64,000 bases of DNA from JAXMAO01 sp046350375 (lineage in GTDB: Bacteria > Planctomycetota > Phycisphaerae > UBA1845 > UTPLA1), in contig JAXMAO010000010.1 in the NCBI GenBank assembly GCA_046350375.1, forward strand, positions 71,435 to 135,434. The letters are read 5' to 3'. The first letter of the stretch is position 1, and each line of letters opens with the position of its first letter. The translations under genes were made by a program, and so were the position numbers. The notes under the pieces were generated by a model. That model ran no database searches. It had not been told where the DNA came from and saw nothing but the letters and a program-made list of their open reading frames with translations. This document shows, piece after piece, positions 33,657 through 42,852 of the stretch.

Positions 33657-35228
33657 ATGCAGCGGGCGCGGGCGGGTTGCTGGATTCTGCTGAGCGCGGT
33701 CGTCACCAGCGGCGGCTGCCAGTCCGGCGAACATGTCACCTTCCGCTGGCCGTGGGCAAGCAAGCCCGCGACCACGCCCGTGGCAGTTCGCCAGGCCCCG
33801 CCGACCTCGGCCCCGAGCGAGCGCGAGTCGCAGGTGGCGTCGCGCGTGTCGAACTACGCCGACCGCCTCGGCCGCACTGACGACACGCCTGCCAAACCCG
33901 CGACCGATGGCGCCAAACGCGACGCCGGCGCCGCCGACCGGCGCCTCAACGAGTCGGCCGGCGGCGCCCCGCCGGCGGCGGCGCCGCGACCCGAGAACGA
34001 CGCGTCGGCGACCGTCGCGGACAGTCGCGATTCCGAGCGCCGCACGGATGCGCCCGCCGGCGACCGATCGGCCGCGCGGGCTCCGGGCCCGCGTGACGAG
34101 CCGCGCAAGTCCGACAATCCCGCTGTCAAGCCTGCTGACTCGCCGCGAGCGACCGCCGACAGCACGGCCACCGAGAGCGAACCGCCGGCGACGAATCAGC
34201 CCGCGACCCGCGCTCCCGCCCGGCCGATCAACCCCGCGACCGATGCCCCGCCCGCGACGACAGAGACGCCCAAGCGGTCGCGCGACGCGGGCGCTCCGCC
34301 GCTCGGCGCGCCGCGGATCAAGTCGCTGAAGATCACGCCCGCCGATTGCGCCCGGCCGTGCGAGCCGGCGACCGCGGACGCGGACAAGCCGGCCGCACCG
34401 GCGCCGCGTTCCAGCGAGCCGCCGCCGCGCGCGACGGAGCCGGCAACTGCGAAATCGCCGATGGCCAAGGCGAACGAGCCGGTGGCGGCCGCCGACGGGG
34501 GCGCCGCGTCGCGCGAGAAGATCGCCGACCTGGAGCGGATGGTCGCCGACAAGCCGAACGACGTGGAATCGCAACTGCGGCTGCGGATGATGTACATCCT
34601 CGACGGGCAGAGTGATCGGGCGCTGGCCGCCACGCCGGGCATGGACAGCGACCTGCACGAAGTGCTGCGGACGATTCTGCGGCCGCTGATCGAGGCGCGC
34701 GGCTCGGGGGCGACCGTGACCGAGGCCGGCTGGGCCAACCGGCAGATCGAGGCGCTCGACCAGGCCCGCAAGCTGCTGGCGGCGCGGGCCGATCTGCGCG
34801 TTCCGACCGTGCGGCTGTGCACCGAGATCCGCGGCTACGGGCAGTACAAGGCGATCGAGCCGGCCGAGTTTCCGGCCGGGGCGATGCGGATGTTGCTGCT
34901 GTACGTCGAGGTCGAGAACTACAAGACCGAGCGGACGCCCGAAGGCGACCTGCGCTCGCTGATGCTGCTGCGGACCAGCCTGATCAGCGCGGCCGGCAAG
35001 GAGCTGGGCGCCGAGGAAGATGACAACATCGAAGATCGCTCGAAGCAGCCGCGGAACGGCTTCTTCCTGCACAAGTATTTCCGCGTGCCGCGAACGCTGC
35101 CGGTGGGTGAATACACGGTCAAGGCCGAGATCGAGGACAAGCTCGGCCACAAGACCAACTCGAACATGCTCCATTTCCGCGTCGTGCCGGGGCGCACGGT
35201 GGTGACCAAGCCGCCGGGCGGCGAGTAG
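33657..35228 (+). CDS. Large Pro/Ala-rich lipoprotein of unknown function
   Basis: A 523-residue protein with lipoprotein signal ending in TSGGC (Cys about 21). About 250 residues of Pro/Ala/Thr/Asp-rich, probably disordered sequence follow (about 45-295), then a folded C-terminal half: TPR-like helices (EKIADLERMVADKPNDVESQLRL near 300) and a beta-rich end (AMRMLLLYVEVENYK; GEYTVKAEIEDKLGHKTNSNM). ATG 33657 was chosen for its GGGAGG site and signal; the frame is open upstream only through the holA coding region. The disordered stretch may span the periplasm or cell-surface layer. Confidence 0.75.
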   Translation: MQRARAGCWILLSAVVTSGGCQSGEHVTFRWPWASKPATTPVAVRQAPPTSAPSERESQVASRVSNYADRLGRTDDTPAKPATDGAKRDAGAADRRLNESAGGAPPAAAPRPENDASATVADSRDSERRTDAPAGDRSAARAPGPRDEPRKSDNPAVKPADSPRATADSTATESEPPATNQPATRAPARPINPATDAPPATTETPKRSRDAGAPPLGAPRIKSLKITPADCARPCEPATADADKPAAPAPRSSEPPPRATEPATAKSPMAKANEPVAAADGGAASREKIADLERMVADKPNDVESQLRLRMMYILDGQSDRALAATPGMDSDLHEVLRTILRPLIEARGSGATVTEAGWANRQIEALDQARKLLAARADLRVPTVRLCTEIRGYGQYKAIEPAEFPAGAMRMLLLYVEVENYKTERTPEGDLRSLMLLRTSLISAAGKELGAEEDDNIEDRSKQPRNGFFLHKYFRVPRTLPVGEYTVKAEIEDKLGHKTNSNMLHFRVVPGRTVVTKPPGGE

Positions 35229-35298
35229 CCGGCCGCAAGTCGCAGGCGCCGCGCCGATCCGGGCCGCGAGGGGCGCTTGCCCGCGTTGAATCACCCCC

Positions 35299-35895
35299 AT
35301 GCGCGAAACTGTCGGCTCGACAAGCTGGCCCGGTCGTCATGTCGCGGCGCTGGCGGATCTGGCGCGCCTGGCCGGCGCGCTGCCGAACCCTCCCACGATC
35401 GTGCTGGTCGGCCCGGGGGCGGTCACCCGGCTGATGCGCCGCTGGCTGAGTGACGCGCGCGACCGTCCGTCCGGGCTGGCGCGGCGGCTGGCCGGCGATG
35501 CGGCGAGATTCGCCGACCAGGCGCTGCGGCGCGTGCCGTGGCTGGCGCTGTGGTCGTTCGAGCCAGGCGAAGTGGCTGCGGCGATCGGCCGGCCGGCGCG
35601 CTGGGTGGTCTGCGACCGGTCGGCGCGGGTGCTGGCGGCGGCGGGGCGCGGGCTGCCGGGGGCGGCGCTGCATCGGCTGGACCTGTCGGCGTCGCCGCTG
35701 CCCGAGCGCGGCGACGTGGTGGTGGCGTTCAACGTGGTATCGCGGACGGAGGACGGCGCGGCGGCGGCGGAGCATCTGACGGCGGCGGTGAACGGCGGCG
35801 GACTGCTGCTGGTGGACGATCGGTCGGCCGATGCGCACCTGGCGGGCGACGCGCGGTTCGAGCGTGTCGGGACAAAAATCTGGCGGCGGCGGTAG
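35299..35895 (+). CDS. Putative degenerate methyltransferase
   Basis: A 198-residue protein. IVLVGPGAVTRLMRRWL near 34-50 resembles a nucleotide/SAM-binding glycine loop, and DVVVAFNVVSRTEDGAAAAEHL plus GGGLLLVDDR looks like the motif IV-VI region of class I methyltransferases. The acidic residue after beta2 is not clear, so the call is tentative. It lies just upstream of the tmRNA gene. Confidence 0.45.
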   Translation: MRETVGSTSWPGRHVAALADLARLAGALPNPPTIVLVGPGAVTRLMRRWLSDARDRPSGLARRLAGDAARFADQALRRVPWLALWSFEPGEVAAAIGRPARWVVCDRSARVLAAAGRGLPGAALHRLDLSASPLPERGDVVVAFNVVSRTEDGAAAAEHLTAAVNGGGLLLVDDRSADAHLAGDARFERVGTKIWRRR

Positions 35896-35924
35896 ATTTG
35901 CGTTTGCGCGCGCGGCGCGATCGC

Positions 35925-35930
35925 TATAAT
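35925..35930 (+). promoter_or_regulatory. TATAAT -10 element of the tmRNA promoter
   Basis: A perfect -10 hexamer with a TTTGCG (35903-35908) 16 bases upstream as probable -35. Transcription would begin near 35937, leaving about 20 bases to be trimmed from the tmRNA 5' end. Confidence 0.6.
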
Positions 35931-35957
35931 GCGTGCGGCGCCGACGGCGGCGCTCCC

Positions 35958-36304
35958 GGGGGCGATCTGGTTTCGACCGGGCAAGTTGATGGAAAGGTGG
36001 CGTGTCGAGGTTGCTCGGCGGCCTCGTTAAACACCGGGCACCACTTTAGGTGGCAACACCTACGCTCTCGCTGCCTAATTAGGGCAGCACGTCGAACCGC
36101 CAACGCCTGCTAGGCGGCGAGACGCAACACAGCAGGCTGGCCCAACCGCGCCACCCGGCCGCGGCGGGCGAGAAAACAGCCGGGCTGGTCGCGACGGAAG
36201 CCTGTCGGCCGGCGTCCGGCGTGACGAGAACAAATGACCGGCTATGCACGTAGAGGCCTTTCCTGAAGTGCCTTGGGACGCGGGTTCGAGTCCCGCCGCC
36301 TCCA
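35958..36304 (+). ncRNA. ssrA: Transfer-messenger RNA, one-piece form
   Basis: A 347-base tmRNA that rescues stalled ribosomes. The 5' end GGGGGCG (35958-35964) pairs with CGCCTCC (36297-36303), followed by discriminator A; CCA is not encoded. GGTTTCGACCGGG near the 5' end and the T-arm GCGGG-TTCGAGT-CCCGC near the 3' end are diagnostic. The tag frame is 36052-36078, best read as GGC resume codon then GNTYALAA and TAA. The YALAA end is the standard degradation signal. TTAAACACC upstream fits the pseudoknot-rich lead-in. Continuous 5'-3' order shows it is not the permuted two-piece type. Confidence 0.95.
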
Positions 36305-36419
36305 GTTTCCCGGCCGCAGATCGGCGCCCCGCGCACCCGTGCGATGCGCCGCGGCCTTGCGGCGAATGGCGATTCGCGCCGGCGCGGCCCACGGGCGCGC
36401 GGCGCGGGTTGGAGCTGAG

Positions 36420-37955
36420 TTGGACAGACTGTTTTCGTTGAATCGCTCTTGGCCGGCGGTCGGGCTGCTCTGGCTCGCATTGCTGGCCCCCGCGACGGCG
36501 CGCGGCGATGCGCTGAACGACCTGCGCGAACGCGGCACGCTCGTCTGGGGCGGAGACGCCGAAGGCGGCGGACCCTACATCTTCACCGATCCGCACGACG
36601 CCGAGCGACTGACCGGCTTCGAAGTCGACCTCGCGACCGTGCTCGCCGACGCGCTGGGCGTGCGGGCAAAGTTCTTCCAGGCCGACTGGAACACCCTGCC
36701 CGAATTCCTCGCCTCCGGCCGGATCGACATCATCCTCAACGGCTACGAGTGGACGCCGGGCCGCGCCGCGCGCATGGCCGCCACGCGCCCATACTACATC
36801 TACGAGCTGCAACTGCTGACGCGGGCCGACGACGCGCGGATCCGCGCGCTGGCTGACCTGCGCGTGGCTCCGCCAGCCGGCGGACGCTGGTCGGTCAGCG
36901 TGCTGGGCGGCACGTCGGCGGCGAACTATCTGCGCGACCGGTTCGGCGAAACGGTCGCGCTGGCCGAGTACAACGGCAACACCGACGCCATGGCGCAGGT
37001 GCGCGCCGGGGTGCACGACGCGACGCTGGCCGACCTGCCGGTCGCGATCTTCTATCGCGACCAGCCGCAGGGGCGCGGGCTGCGCTTCGCCGGGCCGCCG
37101 GTCGAACCGGGCTATTACGTCATCTTCGCGCGGCGCGACGCCGGCGCGCTGGTCGCGGCCATCAACGCGGCGCTCGACGCGGCGCTGCGCGACGGGCGGC
37201 TGCGGGCGCTCTACGAGCGCTACTCGCTCTGGACGCCGGCCCAGGAGCGGCTGGCGAGCGCGACCGTCGACGCGGCGGCGCGCGCGCCGCTGGCCGGCTG
37301 GGGCGTGGTGCGGCGCTATGCGCCCATCCTGCTGCGGGCGGCCGCGGTGACGGTCGAGGTGTCGCTGCTGGCGATGCCGCTGGCGATCACGCTCGGGCTG
37401 TTCGTGGCGCTGGGGCGGATGTACGGGCCGGGCTGGCTGCGACTGCCGCTGACGGCCGCGGTCGAGGTGCTGCGCGGCACGCCGGTGATGCTGCAACTCT
37501 ACGTGATCTACTTCCTGCTGCCGACGCTGCTGCCGATCAGCTTCAGCCCGATCGTGGCGGCGGTGCTGGGGCTGGGGATCAACTACTCGGCCTACGAGTC
37601 GGAGATCTATCGCGCCGGCATGCAGGCGATTCCGGCCGGGCAGATGGAGGCGGCGCTGGCGCTGGGGCTGCCGCGGCGGACGGCGATCTGGCGGATCATC
37701 GTGCCGCAGGCGGTGCGGATCGTGATTCCGCCGGTGACCAACGACTTTGTCGCGCTGTTCAAGGATACCTCGGTCTGCTCGGTGATCGCGGTGACCGAAC
37801 TCACGAAGCAATACAACATGGCGGCCAACGGCACCGGGGCGATCCTCGAGCTGGCCGGCATGACGGCGGTTCTCTACCTGGCGATGAGCTACCCGCTGTC
37901 GCTGGCGGCGCGGCGGCTGGAGGCCTCGCTCGGGCTGGCGCGGCCGGGCACGTAG
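36420..37955 (+). CDS. Polar amino-acid ABC transporter: binding protein fused to permease
   Basis: A 511-residue fusion. TTG 36420 is chosen for its GGAG site and the clean signal peptide that follows (FSLNRSWPAVGLLWLALLAPATA); ATG 36366 is an alternative. Residues about 30-270 form a family 3 solute-binding domain (GTLVWGGDAEGGGPYIF, GFEVDLATVLADALG, RPYYIYELQLLTR). After a linker, about 300-505 form a HisM/GlnP-type permease (AAAVTVEVSLLAMPLAITLG; EVLRGTPVMLQLYV; EAALALGLPRRTAIWRIIVPQAVR, the EAA loop). The ATPase gene follows 39 bases on. Substrate is probably an amino acid such as glutamine, but this is not determined. Confidence 0.9.
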   Translation: MDRLFSLNRSWPAVGLLWLALLAPATARGDALNDLRERGTLVWGGDAEGGGPYIFTDPHDAERLTGFEVDLATVLADALGVRAKFFQADWNTLPEFLASGRIDIILNGYEWTPGRAARMAATRPYYIYELQLLTRADDARIRALADLRVAPPAGGRWSVSVLGGTSAANYLRDRFGETVALAEYNGNTDAMAQVRAGVHDATLADLPVAIFYRDQPQGRGLRFAGPPVEPGYYVIFARRDAGALVAAINAALDAALRDGRLRALYERYSLWTPAQERLASATVDAAARAPLAGWGVVRRYAPILLRAAAVTVEVSLLAMPLAITLGLFVALGRMYGPGWLRLPLTAAVEVLRGTPVMLQLYVIYFLLPTLLPISFSPIVAAVLGLGINYSAYESEIYRAGMQAIPAGQMEAALALGLPRRTAIWRIIVPQAVRIVIPPVTNDFVALFKDTSVCSVIAVTELTKQYNMAANGTGAILELAGMTAVLYLAMSYPLSLAARRLEASLGLARPGT

Positions 37956-37994
37956 CGCGGGCCGCGTGCGGCAGCGGCCGAGTTGAGGAGTGCG

Positions 37995-38744
37995 ATGATC
38001 GCGGTGCGAAACCTGGTGAAGCGGTTTGCCGGGATGGCGGTGCTGGCCGACGTGTCGCTCGAGGTGCGGCGCGGCGAGACGGCGGCCCTGATCGGCGGAT
38101 CGGGCAGCGGCAAGAGTACGCTGCTGCGCTGCATCAACGCGCTCGAGACGTTCGACGACGGGCAGGTGCACGTCGGCGACGTGGCGCTCGGGCCAGGCGA
38201 GGCGCGCTCGCGCGACGAGACGGCCCGGCGCCGGCTGCGGCGGCGCGTCGGCATGGTCTTCCAGCAGTTCAACCTTTTTCCGCACATGACCGCGCTTCAG
38301 AACGTGATGTGCGGTCCGGTGTTTGCGCTGGGCGAGCCGCGCGAGCGGGCCGCCGAGCGGGCCCGCGGCCTGCTGAAGCGGGTCGGGCTGGGCGACCGGC
38401 TCGATCACCGCCCGGCCATGCTCTCGGGCGGACAGCAGCAGCGCGTCGCGATCGCACGGGCGCTGGCGGTCGAGCCCGAGGCAATCCTGTTCGACGAGCC
38501 GACCAGCGCCCTCGACCCGCGCATGACGGTCGAGGTGCTGTCGGTCATTGCCGACCTGGCGGCCGACGGACTGACCATGCTGATCGTCAGCCACGCGATG
38601 GAGTTCGTCCGCCGCGCGGCGCAGACGGTGCACGTGCTGTCGGCCGGACGGGTGGTCGAGTCGGGCCCGCCGCAGCGCATCTTCGAGGCGGCCGAGCACG
38701 CCGCCACGCGCGACTTGTTGGCCAGCGCCAAGTTGGCTGGGTAG
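37995..38744 (+). CDS. Polar amino-acid ABC transporter ATPase
   Basis: A 249-residue ATPase of the GlnQ/HisP family, partner of the fused binding-protein/permease just upstream. ATG 37995 has GAGGAG five bases before it. Walker A GGSGSGKST near 35-43, Q-loop FQQFNLFPHM, signature LSGGQQQR, Walker B ILFDEPTSALDP and H-loop SHAME are all intact. Confidence 0.95.
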   Translation: MIAVRNLVKRFAGMAVLADVSLEVRRGETAALIGGSGSGKSTLLRCINALETFDDGQVHVGDVALGPGEARSRDETARRRLRRRVGMVFQQFNLFPHMTALQNVMCGPVFALGEPRERAAERARGLLKRVGLGDRLDHRPAMLSGGQQQRVAIARALAVEPEAILFDEPTSALDPRMTVEVLSVIADLAADGLTMLIVSHAMEFVRRAAQTVHVLSAGRVVESGPPQRIFEAAEHAATRDLLASAKLAG

Positions 38745-38798
38745 CGGCGCGGCGCGCGGCCCGCGCGGCGCGTCATGCGCCGCACGCCAGCGGGTCGG

Positions 38799-39101
38799 TC
38801 ACTGTGGCGGACGGCGATAGCGCGGCGCGACCGCGACATACGGTCGGCCGAGCCACTTCTTGACCAGGATCACCTCGCCCATGTCGTTGCCCTCGATGCA
38901 ATGGCCGAGCCACTGCAGCGCGTAGCCGCCCAGCAAGAGCGCCGCGGGGCGCCACCACAGGCTCCACGCGCCGGCGGCCAGTTGCACGGCGGCCAGCGGA
39001 ATGAACGCAATCGTCGCCGGGATGCCCAGCACGTGCAGCGCCAGCGACGCCGGGTGCTGGTGCCGTTCGAGCCAGTTCGACAGCCAGCGCGGTCGCTGCA
39101 T
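38799..39101 (-). CDS. Mpo1-like (DUF962) membrane protein
   Basis: A 100-residue protein with two hydrophobic segments. The starting WLERHQHPASLALHVLGIP and later GYALQWLGHCIEGNDMGE match the Mpo1/DUF962 pattern (conserved His and the GH...E motif). In yeast Mpo1 oxidises 2-hydroxy fatty acids; the bacterial role is not established. It lies 45 bases after the RNase HII-like gene on the same strand. Confidence 0.78.
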   Translation of the reverse strand: MQRPRWLSNWLERHQHPASLALHVLGIPATIAFIPLAAVQLAAGAWSLWWRPAALLLGGYALQWLGHCIEGNDMGEVILVKKWLGRPYVAVAPRYRRPPQ

Positions 39102-39146
39102 GGCGGATCACTCTCGCGGCCGGCGCCGGCGCAGGCCGGCGGCCGG

Positions 39147-40118
39147 CTACTGCCGGCGGATCATCCAGCGCTCATCGATCGAAAGCCGGGCAAAGTGCGG
39201 GCGGACCTCGCCGATGAAGCGCATCCCGTCCTGGTAATAGCCCGCGGTCGCCGCGACGCCCGGCGCGTGCCGCGCCCACCAGGCGTTGAAGGCCTGCATG
39301 AGCAGCTCGCGGACATACTTGCAGACGATGCTCGCGAGCGCGATCGGCAGGTGCTGCGCCTCGCCGCCCTGCGCGAAGGCGACGCGCCAGTCGGCCGGCG
39401 CGCGGCGCAGCTCGTAGGCGCTGTGGGCATCGCTCTCTTCGAGCACCACCAGCCGGCGATCGTCGAACGCGCGCATCAGCATTCGGCCGTAGTGGCCGCG
39501 CCCGCCCTGCTTGTCGGCGAAGATGTGCAGGCTGTGGCCGGGGTGGGCGTCGGCGACTCGCTGGATCAGCCGCGTGGTCAGCCCGAACAGGACGACCGCC
39601 TTGTTGCGCGTGCTGGCGACCAGGCGATTGTAGTGGCCCTCGAGCAGCGGCTCGCAGTAGACCCCGGCGGAAACTACGCCGTGCGCGGCGGCGTCGTCGC
39701 GCAGGCGGCGGGCGGCGAGGCGCGTTCCGCCGGCGTCGGACGCGACCGGCAGCGGCAGCGCGGCCTCGCGGTACCACGGATACTGCGCCAGCAGCGGCGG
39801 CAGGTGCGGCGCGACGAGCTGCCAGAGGTGATCGGTGTCGCGCGGAAAGTCGCCCGCCGCCGCGATGGCCGCCAGCGCCGAGCGCTCCAGCCGCGCTGGC
39901 CCGTCGCCGCGATGGTAGAGCTTCTTGCTGTCGACGATCGGCAGGCGGCGGTCGCGCGGACGCGGCGCGGGCGCGACGCTGTGCGCGAGCAGCTCCCACA
40001 GCGACCGTCCGGCCAGCTCGGCGGGCAGCTCGAACGCCGTCGCCGAGACGACCAGCGGGCCCAGCAGCGGGCCGTACCCGGCCTCGTCGATGCCGACAAC
40101 GACAACGCGATCGCTCAT
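39147..40118 (-). CDS. Divergent ribonuclease HII-like protein
   Basis: A 323-residue protein whose N-terminus VVVVGIDEAGYGPLLGPLVVSA carries the RNase HII/HIII DEAG signature (Asp10, Glu11). Later acidic residues (HIFADKQGGRGHYG, EESDAHSAYE) and IALASIVCKYVRELLMQAFNAWW match the family's C-terminal region (SIVAKV.RD in standard enzymes). It is about 120 residues longer than normal RNase HII, with an extra segment around 60-170. It probably cuts RNA in RNA-DNA hybrids, but the missing standard YxSK-like residues were not checked. Start ATG 40118. Confidence 0.72.
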   Translation of the reverse strand: MSDRVVVVGIDEAGYGPLLGPLVVSATAFELPAELAGRSLWELLAHSVAPAPRPRDRRLPIVDSKKLYHRGDGPARLERSALAAIAAAGDFPRDTDHLWQLVAPHLPPLLAQYPWYREAALPLPVASDAGGTRLAARRLRDDAAAHGVVSAGVYCEPLLEGHYNRLVASTRNKAVVLFGLTTRLIQRVADAHPGHSLHIFADKQGGRGHYGRMLMRAFDDRRLVVLEESDAHSAYELRRAPADWRVAFAQGGEAQHLPIALASIVCKYVRELLMQAFNAWWARHAPGVAATAGYYQDGMRFIGEVRPHFARLSIDERWMIRRQ

Positions 40119-40207
40119 GGGCGGGGAATATGGCAGCGCGCCGCGCGGCCGGCAACCGGGTCACTGGAATCGACCGGCGCGGGAATGGCGGCGCCGCGCG
40201 GCGGACG

Positions 40208-41650
40208 TCAGTAGTTGGCCCAGCGGATGGCGCGGGAGATTCGCCGGAATCGCAGCAGCCACAGCAGGATCAGCACCAGGTTGCCGCCCAGGGTGACGCC
40301 GCCTTCGAGCGCAGAGAAGCGCAGCGCTCGGCCGAAGATGAGCGGGCTGAGGGCGCGGGTGATCCAGTTGTCGCAGGCGATGAAGGACGTGATGAGTGCG
40401 CCGTTCCAGGCGCAGTGCAGCCACAGCCAGGCCGATTCGCAGGCGAAGACGGTTCGCACCACGCGCACGTCATGCAGCGAGCGGGCGCAGAGCCAGGCGA
40501 TCAGAACGGCCGCGGTGACGGCGCGGTGGAGCACGAAGCCCATCGTGGCAGCCGCGACGGCGATGACCAGGGGAATAAGAATCGATTCAACCGGCCCTGC
40601 TGGAACGGAAGAGAGATCGAATACCAATTGCATCCAGGCAAGTGCCATGACGAGGATGAGCGTGTGCGTCCGGCCCTCGAAGCCGGCCGCGGCGGCGTCG
40701 TCCTCGCGGAGCCGGGCGGCCCGATAGACCGCTTGCGGGCGCTTCAGCACTGAGAACGTCGTGACGAGCCAGCCGCCCTTCGGTGCGGCCGTCGCCCACG
40801 GGCCGGGCGTGCGGCTGGCGCCCGGCTCGATCGACGGTGCGACCGCGGCGCCGCACTCGGTGCACCGGCCGTCGGCGCCGATGTGGGCCAGGTTGTAGCC
40901 GCACTGCTCGCACAGCAGCGCAAGCGCCGGCGGCTGGTCGTGCCGCGCAGCGATCACCGCGGCGCTCAGCCAGCGGAGCAGCGCCAGGGCGCCGACCCCG
41001 AGGGAGCAGATGATGAACTGCTCGTGGCGTGTCGCCGGGAGCGTTGGATCGGCGAGCAGGACGGAGAGAAAGACAAGGCCGCCGCCCAGCCAAACAGCCA
41101 GCAGCGCCAGCGGCCCCAGGCCCGTCACAAGTGCCAGCAGCGTGCGGCCGAAGTCGGCGAGCGGCTTCTGCCCGTCGGTGATGCGCGGCCAGAAAAGCAG
41201 CGCCACGACCGCCGCCACGAGTGCGGCCTGCAGCAGCCCGAGCGTGGTCCAGAGCAGGATCCACCCGATCGTGTCCGGCGCGAGCCAGCCGCGCCAGACC
41301 TCGAGCACACCGGGGACCGGTGGCCGTGGCGGCGCGGCCTGCAACATGCGCCGGATGGCCGCCGCGCTCGCGCCGGGCGCGGGCTGCGAAGTGCCGGTCA
41401 GGATGATCGTGCGGTGCGCGCGGCGGGCCTGATCGATGGTCTCAGCCGTCACCACGCCGACAATCGCCGCGCCGATCAGCAGCAGGTAGAGTGCGATGAA
41501 CAGGGCCTGCTGCCGGCGCGTGGCGGCCAGCAGCGTGGCCGCGGCGCGGCGCGGCTGCCAGAAGTGTCGCAGCGGAGCGAACAGAACGGCCGGCGTCGCG
41601 GGCGGCGCGGCATCAAACATCGTCGCGGATTCGTCAGCCAACCCTGCCAT
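40208..41650 (-). CDS. Multi-pass membrane protein with a zinc-ribbon insert
   Basis: A 480-residue protein with about ten hydrophobic segments. Near 247-268 there is CEQCGYNLAHIGADGRCTECG, a CxxC...CxxC zinc ribbon of the kind common in planctomycete proteins. Membrane segments before and after resemble Yip1-type layouts, with Pro-rich loops between. A TATAAT on the minus strand (about 41675-41670) lies some 20 bases before ATG 41650. Function unknown. Confidence 0.7.
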   Translation of the reverse strand: MAGLADESATMFDAAPPATPAVLFAPLRHFWQPRRAAATLLAATRRQQALFIALYLLLIGAAIVGVVTAETIDQARRAHRTIILTGTSQPAPGASAAAIRRMLQAAPPRPPVPGVLEVWRGWLAPDTIGWILLWTTLGLLQAALVAAVVALLFWPRITDGQKPLADFGRTLLALVTGLGPLALLAVWLGGGLVFLSVLLADPTLPATRHEQFIICSLGVGALALLRWLSAAVIAARHDQPPALALLCEQCGYNLAHIGADGRCTECGAAVAPSIEPGASRTPGPWATAAPKGGWLVTTFSVLKRPQAVYRAARLREDDAAAAGFEGRTHTLILVMALAWMQLVFDLSSVPAGPVESILIPLVIAVAAATMGFVLHRAVTAAVLIAWLCARSLHDVRVVRTVFACESAWLWLHCAWNGALITSFIACDNWITRALSPLIFGRALRFSALEGGVTLGGNLVLILLWLLRFRRISRAIRWANY

Positions 41651-41757
41651 GAGACGTGAGTCGCCGAATTATACAATCGGGGCAGCGGCAAGCACCGCCG
41701 GTCGCGTGTCGCAGTGAATACGGCCCGGCGCGGGCCGCGGTTCGTCGTGGCGGCCGA

Positions 41758-42768
41758 TCACTTCATCGACTTGCCGATCGCCACGCCGGCGGCGCCACTG
41801 GCCGGGTCGGCATAGGGCAGCACCTTCCACCCGAAGATCTCCGGATCGCGCCCGCTGGCGACGGCATGGCCGATGACCGTGCCCATGACGGCGCCGAAGG
41901 CCACGTCGCTGAGATAGTGCTCGCGGTCGTCGAGCCGCGAGACGCCGACCAGCGTGGCGACGCCGTACATCGGCACGCCGACGAACGGGCCGTATGCCTC
42001 GTTCAGCACGGTGGCGACGGCGAAACTGCTCGACGTGTGGCCGGATGGGAACGTGCCCCACTCGCCGTTGGGGGCTTTGTCCGACGTGGCCGCCTGTCCG
42101 GCGATCGCGGTGAGGTCGTTGATGATCAGCGCGCTGAAGAGCGCCCGGCCGACTTCGTAGGTCTTGTCGTTCTGCGTCTGCTGGCCGACCAGGTACATCG
42201 TTCCGGCCAGCGCGAAGTGCACGGCCGGGTTGCCGGTGGCGGCGAAGGCCTCGTTCCAGTCGTGGCTGAAGCTGGAGTGGCGATCGTAGTGGCGTTCGAC
42301 CGTGCCGTCCGGCCCGGTCTCCTGAAGCGCCAGCGCGCCGCCGTAGGCCGTGCCGAGAATGGCCAGGTTGACCGGGTTTCCATACACGCGTTTCGTATCG
42401 CGCCACAGGTCGTGGCCGACCTCCTTGGCATCGCGCTTCACCGTTTCTCCGAAGCCGGGCAAGAGCGGCCGGCGCAGGTAGGCCGACTCGCCGTCGACGT
42501 TTCCGGCGGCGGACGGATCGGCCGGCGCGGCGCCGTCGGAAGCGAAGTCGAGCAGCGCGACGCGGGCGTCGGCCGGCGCGGCGCCGGGCGGCGACGCGTG
42601 GGCGCGCGGCGCGGCAGAGTCGCGGGCCCGCGCGGCCTCGGCGGCGCTCAGTCGCCGATCGGCGAGCGTCGCCAGCCGGCGCGCCAGTGGCTCGTCGTGC
42701 GGGGCGGGACCGGCGCAGCCGGCGGCCAGGGGCACAAGAACGAGTGCGATACGCAGGTTGCCGCGCAT
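41758..42768 (-). CDS. PAP2-family phosphatase lipoprotein
   Basis: A 336-residue protein. ATG 42768 has an AGGAG site; the signal ends in LAAGC (lipobox). An Ala-rich linker precedes the PAP2 domain (about 150-325): FPSGHTSSSFAV is the central PSGH motif, and VSRLDDREHYLSDVAFGAV the third motif with catalytic His. The first motif, normally KxxxxxxRP, is weaker here (KRDAKEVGHDLWRD). PAP2 enzymes remove phosphate from lipids such as undecaprenyl pyrophosphate or phosphatidate. It lies 48 bases before the next leftward unit and is probably independent. Confidence 0.86.
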   Translation of the reverse strand: MRGNLRIALVLVPLAAGCAGPAPHDEPLARRLATLADRRLSAAEAARARDSAAPRAHASPPGAAPADARVALLDFASDGAAPADPSAAGNVDGESAYLRRPLLPGFGETVKRDAKEVGHDLWRDTKRVYGNPVNLAILGTAYGGALALQETGPDGTVERHYDRHSSFSHDWNEAFAATGNPAVHFALAGTMYLVGQQTQNDKTYEVGRALFSALIINDLTAIAGQAATSDKAPNGEWGTFPSGHTSSSFAVATVLNEAYGPFVGVPMYGVATLVGVSRLDDREHYLSDVAFGAVMGTVIGHAVASGRDPEIFGWKVLPYADPASGAAGVAIGKSMK

Positions 42769-42852
42769 CAGGTAACTCCTCGCGGGCGGAATCGCGCTCC
42801 GCCGATCTGCTCGCCGCACCGGCGGTTGCGGGCGGTCGGACTTCGCGTCGCG

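Noticed and set aside
36075..38699. Minus-strand frame of about 870 codons
   Set aside because: Antisense to tmRNA and the ABC transporter genes, which have full motif sets.
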